64,000 nucleotides of DNA from contig NZ_RHUM01000002.1 in assembly GCF_003937915.1 (NCBI RefSeq), forward strand, positions 310,001 through 374,000, written 5' to 3'. Below, one piece after another: positions 57,104 to 64,000 of this stretch. A program made the position numbers and the translations under genes. Position 1 is the first letter of the stretch. The number at the start of each line of letters is the position of its first letter. The notes under the pieces are model-generated. The model did not search any database. It was given only the letters and a program-made list of their open reading frames with translations, and was not told the origin of the DNA. The stretch comes from Erwinia sp. 198. Lineage in GTDB: Bacteria; Pseudomonadota; Gammaproteobacteria; Enterobacterales; Enterobacteriaceae.

Positions 57104-57325
57104 TGCCGTTGCGCAGAAAGCAAAAGCCCTGATATCGCAGATAAAGCCTTTGAACATAAAGAGTGGGAACGCAGGTTAGCGCTTAAGAATCGCAAAGTGC
57201 CTGATCCATCATTGCCGGTTTACCGCAACGGTGATTGTGGCGAGAAGTCGCAGCCAGGCACAGGCTATTGCTCTCCTGAGTGCAGGGTAGGTGCAGAACG
57301 GCTGGTACGGGCAGACAATAGCTGA
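57104..57325 (+). pseudogene. Phage-like zinc-finger protein fragment
   Basis: 73 residues in one open frame with no plausible start: SPDIADKAFEHKEWERRLAL, then NRKVPDPSLPVYRNGDCGEK and GYCSPECR before the stop. The C-terminal Cys pattern (DCGEK...YCSPEC) looks like a zinc ribbon found in small phage proteins. The N-terminal end is lost. It reads in the same direction as the integrase relic, 8 bases before it. Confidence 0.5.
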
Positions 57326-57333
57326 TCTACTTC

Positions 57334-57564
57334 ATGCGCGTGCTGAATAAAGTGTCATGGTTGATTATGGCTGGCGTCCCTGTTTCCGTTCTGCAGGAAA
57401 ATGGGGGCTGGCAAAATAGCAACATGGTAAGGCGATACGCTCACTGTTCATCAGGGCATTTGTCTCAGCACGCCAGGCGTATTGATGATATTTTTAACCA
57501 GAATGTCCCAAATCTGTCCCATGATGATTTTAAGAGTGGAACAAACAACAATGAAGGTTTTGAT
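57334..57564 (+). pseudogene. Tyrosine integrase C-terminal relic running in frame into yoaB
   Basis: From about 57358 the frame reads [19 protein letters not shown], then [20 protein letters not shown] and NVPNLSH, the box II to C-terminal tail of phage integrases, including the nucleophile tyrosine in RRYAH. The Arg boxes and the N-terminal domains are missing. No stop codon separates it from the yoaB ATG at 57565, so a start such as ATG 57334 would give an integrase-YoaB fusion. It marks one end of the prophage relic. Confidence 0.75.
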
Positions 57565-57915
57565 ATGTCTAAGGAAATAATCAGGATTGACCCGGAACAC
57601 CGCATGTCGGAAGCGGTTGTACATGACGATACGATTTATTACACCAGCGTGCCGGAGAATCTGGACGAAGACGCCGAAGCGCAGACCGCTAACGCGCTGG
57701 CGGTAATCGACCGCATCCTGACCCGCCTGGGCTCAGATAAAAGCCGTATTCTGGACGCCACGATTTTTCTGGTACGCAAAGAGGATTTTCCGGCGATGAA
57801 TCGCGCCTGGGACGCCTGGGTGTCGCCAGGCAACGCGCCGGTGCGCTGCACCGTGCAGGCCGGCCTGATGAACCCAAAATATCTGGTTGAGATCAAGATC
57901 GTCGCCGCCAGATAA
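57565..57915 (+). CDS. yoaB: YoaB, RidA (YjgF/YER057c/UK114) family protein
   Basis: Small trimeric RidA-fold protein; relatives hydrolyse reactive enamine/imine intermediates from PLP enzymes. The block [25 protein letters not shown], with the substrate-binding Arg-Cys, matches E. coli YoaB. ATG at 57565 with AAGG 8 bases upstream gives 116 residues. In E. coli it is divergent from yoaA; here a prophage relic separates them and has replaced its natural upstream region, so its promoter may be altered. Confidence 0.92.
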   Translation: MSKEIIRIDPEHRMSEAVVHDDTIYYTSVPENLDEDAEAQTANALAVIDRILTRLGSDKSRILDATIFLVRKEDFPAMNRAWDAWVSPGNAPVRCTVQAGLMNPKYLVEIKIVAAR

Positions 57916-57947
57916 ACTTATGGCGCACCGGGCGGTGCGCCATTTGC

Positions 57948-58205
57948 TTACTCTTCGTCGTCGTCGTCGTCATCGTCGTCGTTGACGTCGTGGTCGTTAG
58001 CCCGCTCGCGCGCCTCGTCTTCATCCTCTTCGTCTTCATCGTCGAAACGAACGGCGATCATCTCGCCCGTGTGCGTTTCGCGAATTTCAGCCGCCACCAG
58101 CTGGATAGCCTGTCCGCTGCTCATGCCGTCGGCCATCAGCTCCTGGATACGCTCCACTGCCTGCTGTTGCTGCTCAAGCGACAGCGCCGGTAAACCACTA
58201 ATCAT
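57948..58205 (-). CDS. yoaH: YoaH with a long acidic tail
   Basis: UPF0181 protein of unknown function. Residues 1-55 ([30 protein letters not shown]) match E. coli YoaH, which is 59 residues long. Here the protein continues to 85 residues with a tail of almost only Asp and Glu, ending in eight Asp and two Glu. The tail is coded by runs of GAC/GAT triplets, so replication slippage is a likely cause. It is divergent from pabB. Confidence 0.9.
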   Translation of the reverse strand: MISGLPALSLEQQQQAVERIQELMADGMSSGQAIQLVAAEIRETHTGEMIAVRFDDEDEEDEDEARERANDHDVNDDDDDDDDEE

Positions 58206-58315
58206 AATTGCTCCTGTTTCAGTCGCGGGAATTATTTCACGCGTAACAAACAGATGCCAGCAGCAGAAAAATATGTCAGGCTTGCTGCCTGTTTTAGTTC
58301 TGATCTGCCTTAATC

Positions 58316-59677
58316 ATGCCACCTGTTTATTATCCTCTGGAGTATACGCCCGAATCGCTCGGGGATCTGTTTACTGTTGTCGCCCATCAGCCCTGGGCGA
58401 TGCTGTTGGATTCCGGCTTTGCGGAACACAGCGACAATCGCTTTGATATTATGGTTGCCGACCCCGTGGCCACGCTCACCACCTGCGGCGGCCTGACCAG
58501 CATAGCGCGTGACGGCAAGATCGCAGAAAGCGATCGGGATCCGCTTGATCTGCTGCATCAGGCGTTGCAGGAGAGCAACTTGCAGGCGGCTGAAAGCAGT
58601 GACTACCCTTTCCAGGGCGGCGCGCTGGGGCTGTTCGGCTACGATCTGGGGCGGCGGTTCGAGAAGCTGCCGCAGCGGGCGAAGCCGGATCTGACCACGC
58701 CGGATATGGCCGTAGGCATTTACGACTGGGCGCTGATTGCCGATCGCCATCGCCAGACGCTGACGCTGGTCACGCATGGCGACGTCGCGCAACGGCTGCG
58801 CTGGCTTGATGAACAAACGCCGCAGGCGACCGAGCCTTTTCGCCTGACCAGCGCATGGGCTTCCAATATGAGTCGTGAAGCCTACGGCGAGAAGTTCCGT
58901 CAGGTGCAGGCGTGGCTGCGCAGCGGTGACTGCTATCAAATCAATCTGGCCCAGCGCTTTCAGGCCAGCTACAGCGGCGATGAATGGCAGGCATACAGAT
59001 CGCTGACCCGCCAGAACCGCGCGCCCTTCAGCGCTTTTCTTCGCCTGCCGGGCAGCGCTATTTTAAGCCTTTCGCCCGAACGCTTTCTGCATATGGCGGC
59101 GGGCGACATTGAAACCCGCCCGATTAAGGGCACCCTGCCGCGCCTGAGCGATCCCCAGGCCGATCGTCGTCAGGCGGAGAAGCTGGCCCAGTCGCCTAAG
59201 GATCGGGCGGAAAACCTGATGATTGTCGACCTGCTGCGCAACGATATTGGCCGCGTAGCCGTACCCGGCACGGTAAAAGTGCCGGAGCTGTTTGTTGTAG
59301 AGCCTTTCCCGGCGGTGCATCATCTGGTCAGTACCATTACCGGTACGCTGAAACCCGGGCTTACGGCCTGCGATCTGCTTCGCGCCTGTTTCCCTGGCGG
59401 ATCTATCACCGGTGCGCCTAAAGTACGGGCAATGGCTATTATCGATGAGCTTGAACCACACCGCCGCAACGCCTGGTGCGGCAGCATCGGGTATCTCAGC
59501 GTCTGCGGCCGCATGGATACCAGCATCACCATCCGCACCCTGACGGCGGAAAACGGCCAGCTTTACTGTACCGCTGGCGGCGGTATCGTGGCCGACAGCG
59601 ACGAGCAGGCGGAATATCAGGAAACGTTCGACAAGGTAAACCGCATTCTTCCCTGTCTGGAGCACTATCATGCCTGA
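58316..59677 (+). CDS. pabB: Aminodeoxychorismate synthase component I
   Basis: Converts chorismate and ammonia (from PabA) to 4-amino-4-deoxychorismate for folate synthesis. The catalytic Lys in PIKGTLPR, which distinguishes PabB from TrpE, is present; the chorismate-binding blocks [17 protein letters not shown] and [11 protein letters not shown] are intact. The 453 residues equal E. coli PabB. It overlaps nudL by 8 bases, so the two are translationally coupled. Confidence 0.97.
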   Translation: MPPVYYPLEYTPESLGDLFTVVAHQPWAMLLDSGFAEHSDNRFDIMVADPVATLTTCGGLTSIARDGKIAESDRDPLDLLHQALQESNLQAAESSDYPFQGGALGLFGYDLGRRFEKLPQRAKPDLTTPDMAVGIYDWALIADRHRQTLTLVTHGDVAQRLRWLDEQTPQATEPFRLTSAWASNMSREAYGEKFRQVQAWLRSGDCYQINLAQRFQASYSGDEWQAYRSLTRQNRAPFSAFLRLPGSAILSLSPERFLHMAAGDIETRPIKGTLPRLSDPQADRRQAEKLAQSPKDRAENLMIVDLLRNDIGRVAVPGTVKVPELFVVEPFPAVHHLVSTITGTLKPGLTACDLLRACFPGGSITGAPKVRAMAIIDELEPHRRNAWCGSIGYLSVCGRMDTSITIRTLTAENGQLYCTAGGGIVADSDEQAEYQETFDKVNRILPCLEHYHA

Positions 59678-60242
59678 CGCGTCACCAGCGCTGGAGCGTT
59701 TTATCACCCGTTTTCAGCTACAGCGGCCCGAGCCTGCCTTGCCTCAGCTGCCCACGCGCCAGGCGGCGGTGCTGGTGCCAATTATTAACCGTCCGCGTCC
59801 TGCGCTGCTGCTGACCCGGCGCGCCGCCACGCTGCGCAAACATGCCGGGCAGGTCGCCTTCCCCGGTGGGAGGCGGGATAATGAAGATCGGTCTCTGATT
59901 TACACTGCGCTGCGCGAAGCGCAGGAAGAGGTCGCTATTCCGGCTGAAAGCGTAAAGGTGATCGGCGTGCTGCCGCCCGTGACCAGCAGCACCGGTTTTC
60001 AGGTCACGCCGGTAGTAGGCATTCTCCCTGATAATCTTGCCTGGCACGCCAATGAGGCGGAGGTGGAATCGGTTTTTGAGATGCCGCTCCAGGAAGCGCT
60101 TCGGCTGGGCCGCTATTCTCCGCTGGATATCCAGCGCCACGGCATAACGCACCGGATCTGGCTTTCGTGGTTTGACGACTATTTTATCTGGGGCATGACC
60201 GCGGGCATTATCCGCCAGCTCAGCCTGCAGGTAACAGAGTAG
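59670..60242 (+). CDS. nudL: Nudix hydrolase NudL, CoA pyrophosphatase-like
   Basis: Nudix protein related to CoA diphosphatases. The box reads [23 protein letters not shown] at about residues 66-88, with the metal-binding REAQEE intact; the upstream [21 protein letters not shown] is the UPF0035/NudL signature. Length 190 (192 in E. coli). It begins inside pabB, as in E. coli. A terminator 130 bases downstream separates it from sdaA. Confidence 0.94.
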   Translation: MPDASPALERFITRFQLQRPEPALPQLPTRQAAVLVPIINRPRPALLLTRRAATLRKHAGQVAFPGGRRDNEDRSLIYTALREAQEEVAIPAESVKVIGVLPPVTSSTGFQVTPVVGILPDNLAWHANEAEVESVFEMPLQEALRLGRYSPLDIQRHGITHRIWLSWFDDYFIWGMTAGIIRQLSLQVTE

Positions 60243-60334
60243 CGGTTTCGCACAAAATAGCGTCGTTTGCCCGTTTTACCAGAGCTTTGAAGCAAAACGG
60301 CAGGTAAATTCCCTCTTTTAGTTTGCCTTACCCC

Positions 60335-60410
60335 TTCACAATTAGCGTAAATCCTTTATATTGCAGCGCAAAAGACCGGCCCCGAAACTTAGCGGGCCGG
60401 TTTTTATTTT
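60335..60410 (+). promoter_or_regulatory. Isolated promoter followed closely by a terminator
   Basis: -35 TTCACA (60335-60340) and -10 TATATT (60357-60362), 16-base spacer, then after only some 12 bases a terminator hairpin: ACCGGCCC (60375-60382) with GGGCCGGT (60394-60401) and TTTTTATTTT. The transcript would be about 40 bases. It may be a tiny RNA, an attenuated sdaA leader, or simply the nudL terminator with a chance promoter. Confidence 0.5.
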
Positions 60411-60575
60411 GCCTTAGTACAGGTCAGGCAGAAAAAAGCGGCGGGCGCCAATGTGATGCAGCCCGCAATAACTTTTCCGTCTGAAGAAGATTAGTTTATT
60501 TCATGCGACTATCGTTCACATGATGATTACCATTAAATATTATTCAGCGATTAACTGCGCACCCGGGAGCAGAAT
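60411..60575 (+). other. sdaA upstream region
   Basis: 165 bases, AT-rich near the gene, holding the probable sdaA promoter and a GGGAG ribosome site before the GTG. No gene seen. Confidence 0.4.
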
Positions 60576-61940
60576 GTGATTAGCGTTTTCGACATGTTTA
60601 AGATCGGCATAGGCCCGTCCAGTTCCCATACGGTGGGGCCGATGAAAGCCGGCAAACAGTTTGTTGACGATCTGGTCAGCCTGGGCAAATTAACCGATGC
60701 TACGCGCATCGCCGTTGACGTTTACGGGTCGCTTTCGCTGACCGGTAAAGGGCACCATACCGATATCGCGATTATTATGGGCCTGTCGGGCGCCTCGCCG
60801 GAAAGCGTGGATATCGACGGCATCCCGGCCTTTATTCGTGATGTAGAGGCACGACAGCGTCTGCTGCTGGCCGGCGGCACGCACGAAGTGGATTTTCCAC
60901 GCGAGGGCGGTATGGTGTTTCGCAGCGATAATCTCTCGCTGCATGAAAACGGCATGCGCATTCACGCCTTCTCGGGCGACGAGCTGATTTACAGCAAAAC
61001 CTACTATTCCATCGGTGGCGGCTTTATTGTCGACGAAGAGCATTTCGGCCAGTCCACGCTGAATGAAGTGTCGGTGCCCTATCCGTTCAACTCAGCAAAA
61101 GAGATGCTGGCCCACTGCCATGAAACCGGCCTGTCGCTTTCCGGTATGGTGATGAAGAACGAACTGGCGTTGCACAGCCGTGCGGAGATAGAACACTATT
61201 TCGCGGACGTCTGGCAGAGTATGCGTGACTGTATCGATCGCGGCCTGAATACGGAAGGCGTCCTGCCCGGCCCGCTGCGCGTACCGCGTCGCGCCGCCGC
61301 GCTGCGCCGTTTGCTGGTTTCCTCCGACAAACTTTCCAGCGATCCTATGAACGTGATCGACTGGGTAAACATGTTTGCGCTGGCCGTTAACGAAGAGAAC
61401 GCGGCGGGCGGGCGGGTGGTGACTGCCCCAACCAACGGCGCCTGCGGCATCGTGCCGGCCGTGCTGGCCTATTACGATCACTTTATCGCTTCGGTCAGTC
61501 CCGATATTTTTATCCGCTATTTTATGGCGGCGGGCGCCGTCGGCATCCTGTATAAGATGAACGCTTCGATTTCCGGCGCGGAAGTCGGCTGCCAGGGCGA
61601 AGTCGGCGTGGCCTGTTCGATGGCGGCGGCGGGTCTGGCCGAGCTGCTGGGCGCCAGCCCGGAGCAGGTTTGCGTGGCGGCGGAAATCGGCATGGAGCAT
61701 AACCTGGGCCTGACCTGCGATCCGGTTGCGGGTCAGGTGCAGGTTCCCTGTATCGAACGTAACGCCATCGCTTCGGTAAAAGCGATCAACTCCGCGCGCA
61801 TGGCGATGCGGCGTACCAGCGAGGCACGCGTTTCACTGGATAAAGTGATCGAAACGATGTATGAAACCGGCAAGGATATGAACGCCAAATACCGTGAAAC
61901 CTCTCGCGGCGGCCTGGCGATAAAAGTACAGTGTGACTGA
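60576..61940 (+). CDS. sdaA: L-serine dehydratase (deaminase) 1
   Basis: Iron-sulfur enzyme that converts L-serine to pyruvate and ammonia. The N-terminal [13 protein letters not shown], the cysteine segments around ACGIVPA ([10 protein letters not shown]) and [13 protein letters not shown], and the C-terminal CDPVAG carry the 4Fe-4S ligands. The GTG at 60576 ([11 protein letters not shown]) has GGGAG upstream; 454 residues as in E. coli. In E. coli it responds to Lrp and leucine. A terminator follows at 61947. Confidence 0.97.
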   Translation: MISVFDMFKIGIGPSSSHTVGPMKAGKQFVDDLVSLGKLTDATRIAVDVYGSLSLTGKGHHTDIAIIMGLSGASPESVDIDGIPAFIRDVEARQRLLLAGGTHEVDFPREGGMVFRSDNLSLHENGMRIHAFSGDELIYSKTYYSIGGGFIVDEEHFGQSTLNEVSVPYPFNSAKEMLAHCHETGLSLSGMVMKNELALHSRAEIEHYFADVWQSMRDCIDRGLNTEGVLPGPLRVPRRAAALRRLLVSSDKLSSDPMNVIDWVNMFALAVNEENAAGGRVVTAPTNGACGIVPAVLAYYDHFIASVSPDIFIRYFMAAGAVGILYKMNASISGAEVGCQGEVGVACSMAAAGLAELLGASPEQVCVAAEIGMEHNLGLTCDPVAGQVQVPCIERNAIASVKAINSARMAMRRTSEARVSLDKVIETMYETGKDMNAKYRETSRGGLAIKVQCD

Positions 61941-61946
61941 TTTTTC

Positions 61947-61981
61947 GCCAGCGCCCTCTGCGGCGCTGGCGCTTTCCTTTT
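61947..61981 (+). terminator. sdaA terminator
   Basis: GCCAGCGCC pairs with GGCGCTGGC over a 6-base loop; a T/C-rich run follows. Confidence 0.8.
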
Positions 61982-62103
61982 CCCGTCTTTCTGCTACAGG
62001 CAACCCGCTGTTTAACCCCCGTTTTTCATTTCTCAGGACTAAACTTAATCTTACTTTTGCCGATAACTGACTGATTCGCGTTTCGCTTTAAGGATGGTCG
62101 TCA

Positions 62104-63666
62104 ATGCAAGTGTCACAGGAAGCCACTGGGGCGTTTCGCCGCAGACGCTTGTTAATTGCTGTGGTAGTCGCCGCGCTGGTGCTTATCCTTACCCTGGCTT
62201 TACGCTTTATCGTTGAAAAAAATCATATCGAAAAGCTGTCGCACACTTTTGCCAGCAAAGCGATCCAGCGTTTCGATCGGCTTTTTTCGCCGCTTGACGT
62301 GGCGGCTAATAATACGCTGGGGCTGGTGGGCCTGCCGTGCGATCGGGTTCGCTTTCCGCTGGTGGAAAAGCTGGCCTCGCTGCAAACCGTGCGTTCAATT
62401 ATCCTGGTCGACCGGGACAATATGTACTGCTCCAGCATTTATGGCAGCACCAATCTTGCCTTCAGCACCACCTATCCCGAACTGGCCGTAAACAATCAGC
62501 GAATGCTGCTGAGCACCGACGATCATCTGCTCAAAGGCTCGCCGGTACTGCTGCTGTGGACGCCGCTGGAAGCGGGCAATAAGGCCGGGATCCTGCAACT
62601 CGTTAATATCGATCTGATGAGCAACTACCTGCTTGAGCCTGAGCTGCCGTGGGTGGAGCGCGTTATTTTCAACGTAGGCGAACACAGCCTGGAATACGGC
62701 AATCCCCTGATTGAAAAAGCGCTGCCGTCCGAGGATGAAGTCAGCTACCAGGACGCTTCGCTGCGCTATCCTTTTTCCGTCACGCTGTATGGGCCGGCGC
62801 CCGCCCGGCTGGCGCTGCTGGCGCTGCCTGAACAGCTGCCGCTGGCGCTGCTGCTGAGCCTGCTGTCCGGCTATATTGTCTGGCTGGCGACCGCGAACCG
62901 TATGAGCCTTGCCTGGCAGATCAGCTACGGCATCAACGCGCGTGAATTTATGGTTTACTGCCAGCCGCTGATTAATGCCCGCAGCGGCGAATGCGAAGGC
63001 ATCGAGCTGCTGCTGCGCTGGCATAACGATCGCCAGGGCTGGGTATCGCCGGATCTTTTTATTCCGCTGGCCGAGCGACATAACTTAATCGCGCCGCTGA
63101 CGCGTTATGTGTTAACCGAAGTGGTCAGCCAGCTGCCGCTGCTGCCGGCCCGCTCCGATTTCCATATTGCCATCAACGTCGCTTCCAGCCATTTTCATGA
63201 ACGGCAAATCGTGACGGATTTGGAGCAGCTCTGGTGGCCGGCGAACCCGACCCCGCAGCTGATTGTGGAACTGACCGAGCGCGATGCGCTGCCGGAGGTT
63301 GACCAGCGCGTGGTGGCTCAGCTGCGGCAGAGCGGCGTGAAGCTGGCGATTGATGATTTCGGCACCGGCCACAGTTCGCTCTCCTATCTGAAAACGCTCA
63401 GCCCGGACGTGCTGAAAATCGATAAGGTCTTTACCGCGGCGATAGGGACAGACGCGATTAACGCGACGGTAACGGATATGGTGATTTCTCTGGCGCAGCG
63501 GCTGAATATCAGCCTGGTTGCGGAAGGCGTGGAAACGGCAGCTCAGGCGGCCTACCTGCGTGAGAAAGGCGTGGATGTGTTGCAGGGCTATCTGTTTGCC
63601 CGACCAATGCCGCTGGAAAGTTTCCCTCAGTGGCTTAGCGAACATCAGCCGCCCGGCGGCGGCTGA
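62104..63666 (+). CDS. pdeD: Cyclic-di-GMP phosphodiesterase, CSS-EAL type
   Basis: Inner-membrane c-di-GMP phosphodiesterase. Two membrane helices (about 15-37 and 235-260) flank a periplasmic CSS domain whose YCSSIYG motif forms or loses disulfides with DsbA/DsbB status. The C-terminal EAL domain has its motif as IELLLRW, the metal-binding DDFGTGHSS, KIDKVF, VAEGVE and QGYLFARPMP, so it should be active. Length 520 (E. coli PdeD/YoaD 532). It is convergent with yoaE, as in E. coli. Confidence 0.93.
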   Translation: MQVSQEATGAFRRRRLLIAVVVAALVLILTLALRFIVEKNHIEKLSHTFASKAIQRFDRLFSPLDVAANNTLGLVGLPCDRVRFPLVEKLASLQTVRSIILVDRDNMYCSSIYGSTNLAFSTTYPELAVNNQRMLLSTDDHLLKGSPVLLLWTPLEAGNKAGILQLVNIDLMSNYLLEPELPWVERVIFNVGEHSLEYGNPLIEKALPSEDEVSYQDASLRYPFSVTLYGPAPARLALLALPEQLPLALLLSLLSGYIVWLATANRMSLAWQISYGINAREFMVYCQPLINARSGECEGIELLLRWHNDRQGWVSPDLFIPLAERHNLIAPLTRYVLTEVVSQLPLLPARSDFHIAINVASSHFHERQIVTDLEQLWWPANPTPQLIVELTERDALPEVDQRVVAQLRQSGVKLAIDDFGTGHSSLSYLKTLSPDVLKIDKVFTAAIGTDAINATVTDMVISLAQRLNISLVAEGVETAAQAAYLREKGVDVLQGYLFARPMPLESFPQWLSEHQPPGGG

Positions 63667-63679
63667 TGTTTCGTCAGGT

Positions 63680-64000
63680 TTAGCCTTCTTCCACAGGGGA
63701 TTTTTCCCGCGTTACACGCACCAAATCAATACGATAGTCGGTAGCAGAGACAATCTGGAAAATGAACGGCGGCAGTAATATTATCTCGCCCGCCTGGGGT
63801 AGCTGGCCCTTCTGGGCAATCAGCAGTCCCGCCAGCGAAGCATGATCGTCTGCCGGCTTCACCAGCATCTGGGTATCCAGCAGCTGCTGCAAAGAATGCA
63901 GGTCGGTGCCGCCCTTCACCAGCCAGCCTTCACCATCAGCAACGATATCAGGCGTTTCATCCTCATCCGGGAACTCGCCCGCAATCGCCTCCAGCACGTC
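63680..64000 (-). CDS. yoaE: YoaE, TerC/CBS/CorC membrane protein (C-terminal part)
   Basis: Only the last 106 residues are inside the window; the gene enters from the right edge. LEAIAGEFPDEDETPDIVADGEGWLVKGG (in outline) and the terminal DYRIDLVRVTREKS are the CorC/HlyC domain of E. coli YoaE, a 518-residue protein with an N-terminal TerC membrane part and two CBS domains. Function unknown; TerC proteins are linked to metal export. Its stop lies 13 bases from the pdeD stop. Confidence 0.9.
   Translation of the reverse strand, partial: DVLEAIAGEFPDEDETPDIVADGEGWLVKGGTDLHSLQQLLDTQMLVKPADDHASLAGLLIAQKGQLPQAGEIILLPPFIFQIVSATDYRIDLVRVTREKSPVEEG

Noticed and set aside
57334-57915. One 193-residue gene instead of integrase relic plus yoaB
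   Set aside because: Residues from 57565 alone equal the whole YoaB family length and have their own ribosome site; the upstream part is integrase tail.

Overview
The window is enterobacterial chromosome. Nearly every core protein can be matched by eye to an E. coli K-12 counterpart, usually to within a few residues of its length. An AmsG/WbaP-type exopolysaccharide-initiating enzyme, a long-form Ugd and an orphan tailspike-like protein point away from E. coli/Salmonella and towards Erwiniaceae (Pantoea, Erwinia, Mixta). That placement is an inference; no 16S or marker search was possible.

Layout. (1) 1-7.7 kb: a nucleotide-sugar operon reading leftward (galU, ugd, a UDP-glucuronate epimerase cut by the window edge), then rssB, rssA, ychJ, purU and a tyrT-type operon with two tRNA-Tyr genes and RtT-like repeats. 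(2) 7.8-24.2 kb: xthA-nudG, ynjH, topB, ydjA, sppA, ansA-pncA, yeaC-msrB, gapA-yeaD, yeaE, mipA and yeaG-yeaH, the E. coli order with some genes missing. (3) 24.8-36.0 kb: cvrA, a yebV-like gene, an unlinked wbaP/amsG-like gene, an MFS exporter, dadX-dadA, spoVR, fadR and dsbB; nhaB is absent between fadR and dsbB. (4) 36.1-42.8 kb: an accessory block where E. coli carries umuDC and hlyE. It holds a small lipoprotein, a 744-residue tailspike-like beta-helix protein behind a near-perfect LexA box, a Tat-type exported dehydroquinate dehydratase, unknown periplasmic and membrane proteins, a KGG stress protein with two compensating frameshifts, repeats and an integrase relic. (5) 42.8-54 kb: ycgN, ycgM, a lytic transglycosylase, ycgL, minCDE, rnd, fadD, yeaY, tsaB and yoaA. 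(6) 54-57.56 kb: a decayed prophage between yoaA and yoaB, with fragments of terminase, GH24 lysozyme, GH19 lysozyme, a zinc-finger protein and an integrase, plus a possible immunity protein. (7) 57.56-64 kb: yoaB, yoaH, pabB-nudL, sdaA, pdeD and the C-terminal part of yoaE.

Functional links. GalU, Ugd and the epimerase would make UDP-Glc, UDP-GlcA and UDP-GalA for surface polysaccharide; the WbaP-like enzyme would load the first sugar onto undecaprenyl phosphate. The tailspike-like protein is a plausible polysaccharide depolymerase that the LexA box would place under SOS control. YeaG, YeaH and SpoVR, three co-occurring stress proteins, lie within 14 kb, and yeaGH has a readable sigma-54 promoter. 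FadR and its usual target gene fadD, the DadAX D/L-alanine catabolic pair and SdaA are the main carbon-metabolism genes; gapA keeps its conserved promoter with CRP-like and Cra-like sites.

The best candidate for something undescribed is the SOS-boxed tailspike-like gene at 36.6-38.9 kb. Next are the GH19/immunity-like relic at 56.4-57.0 kb, the integrase tail that runs in frame into yoaB, and the doubly frameshifted KGG gene.
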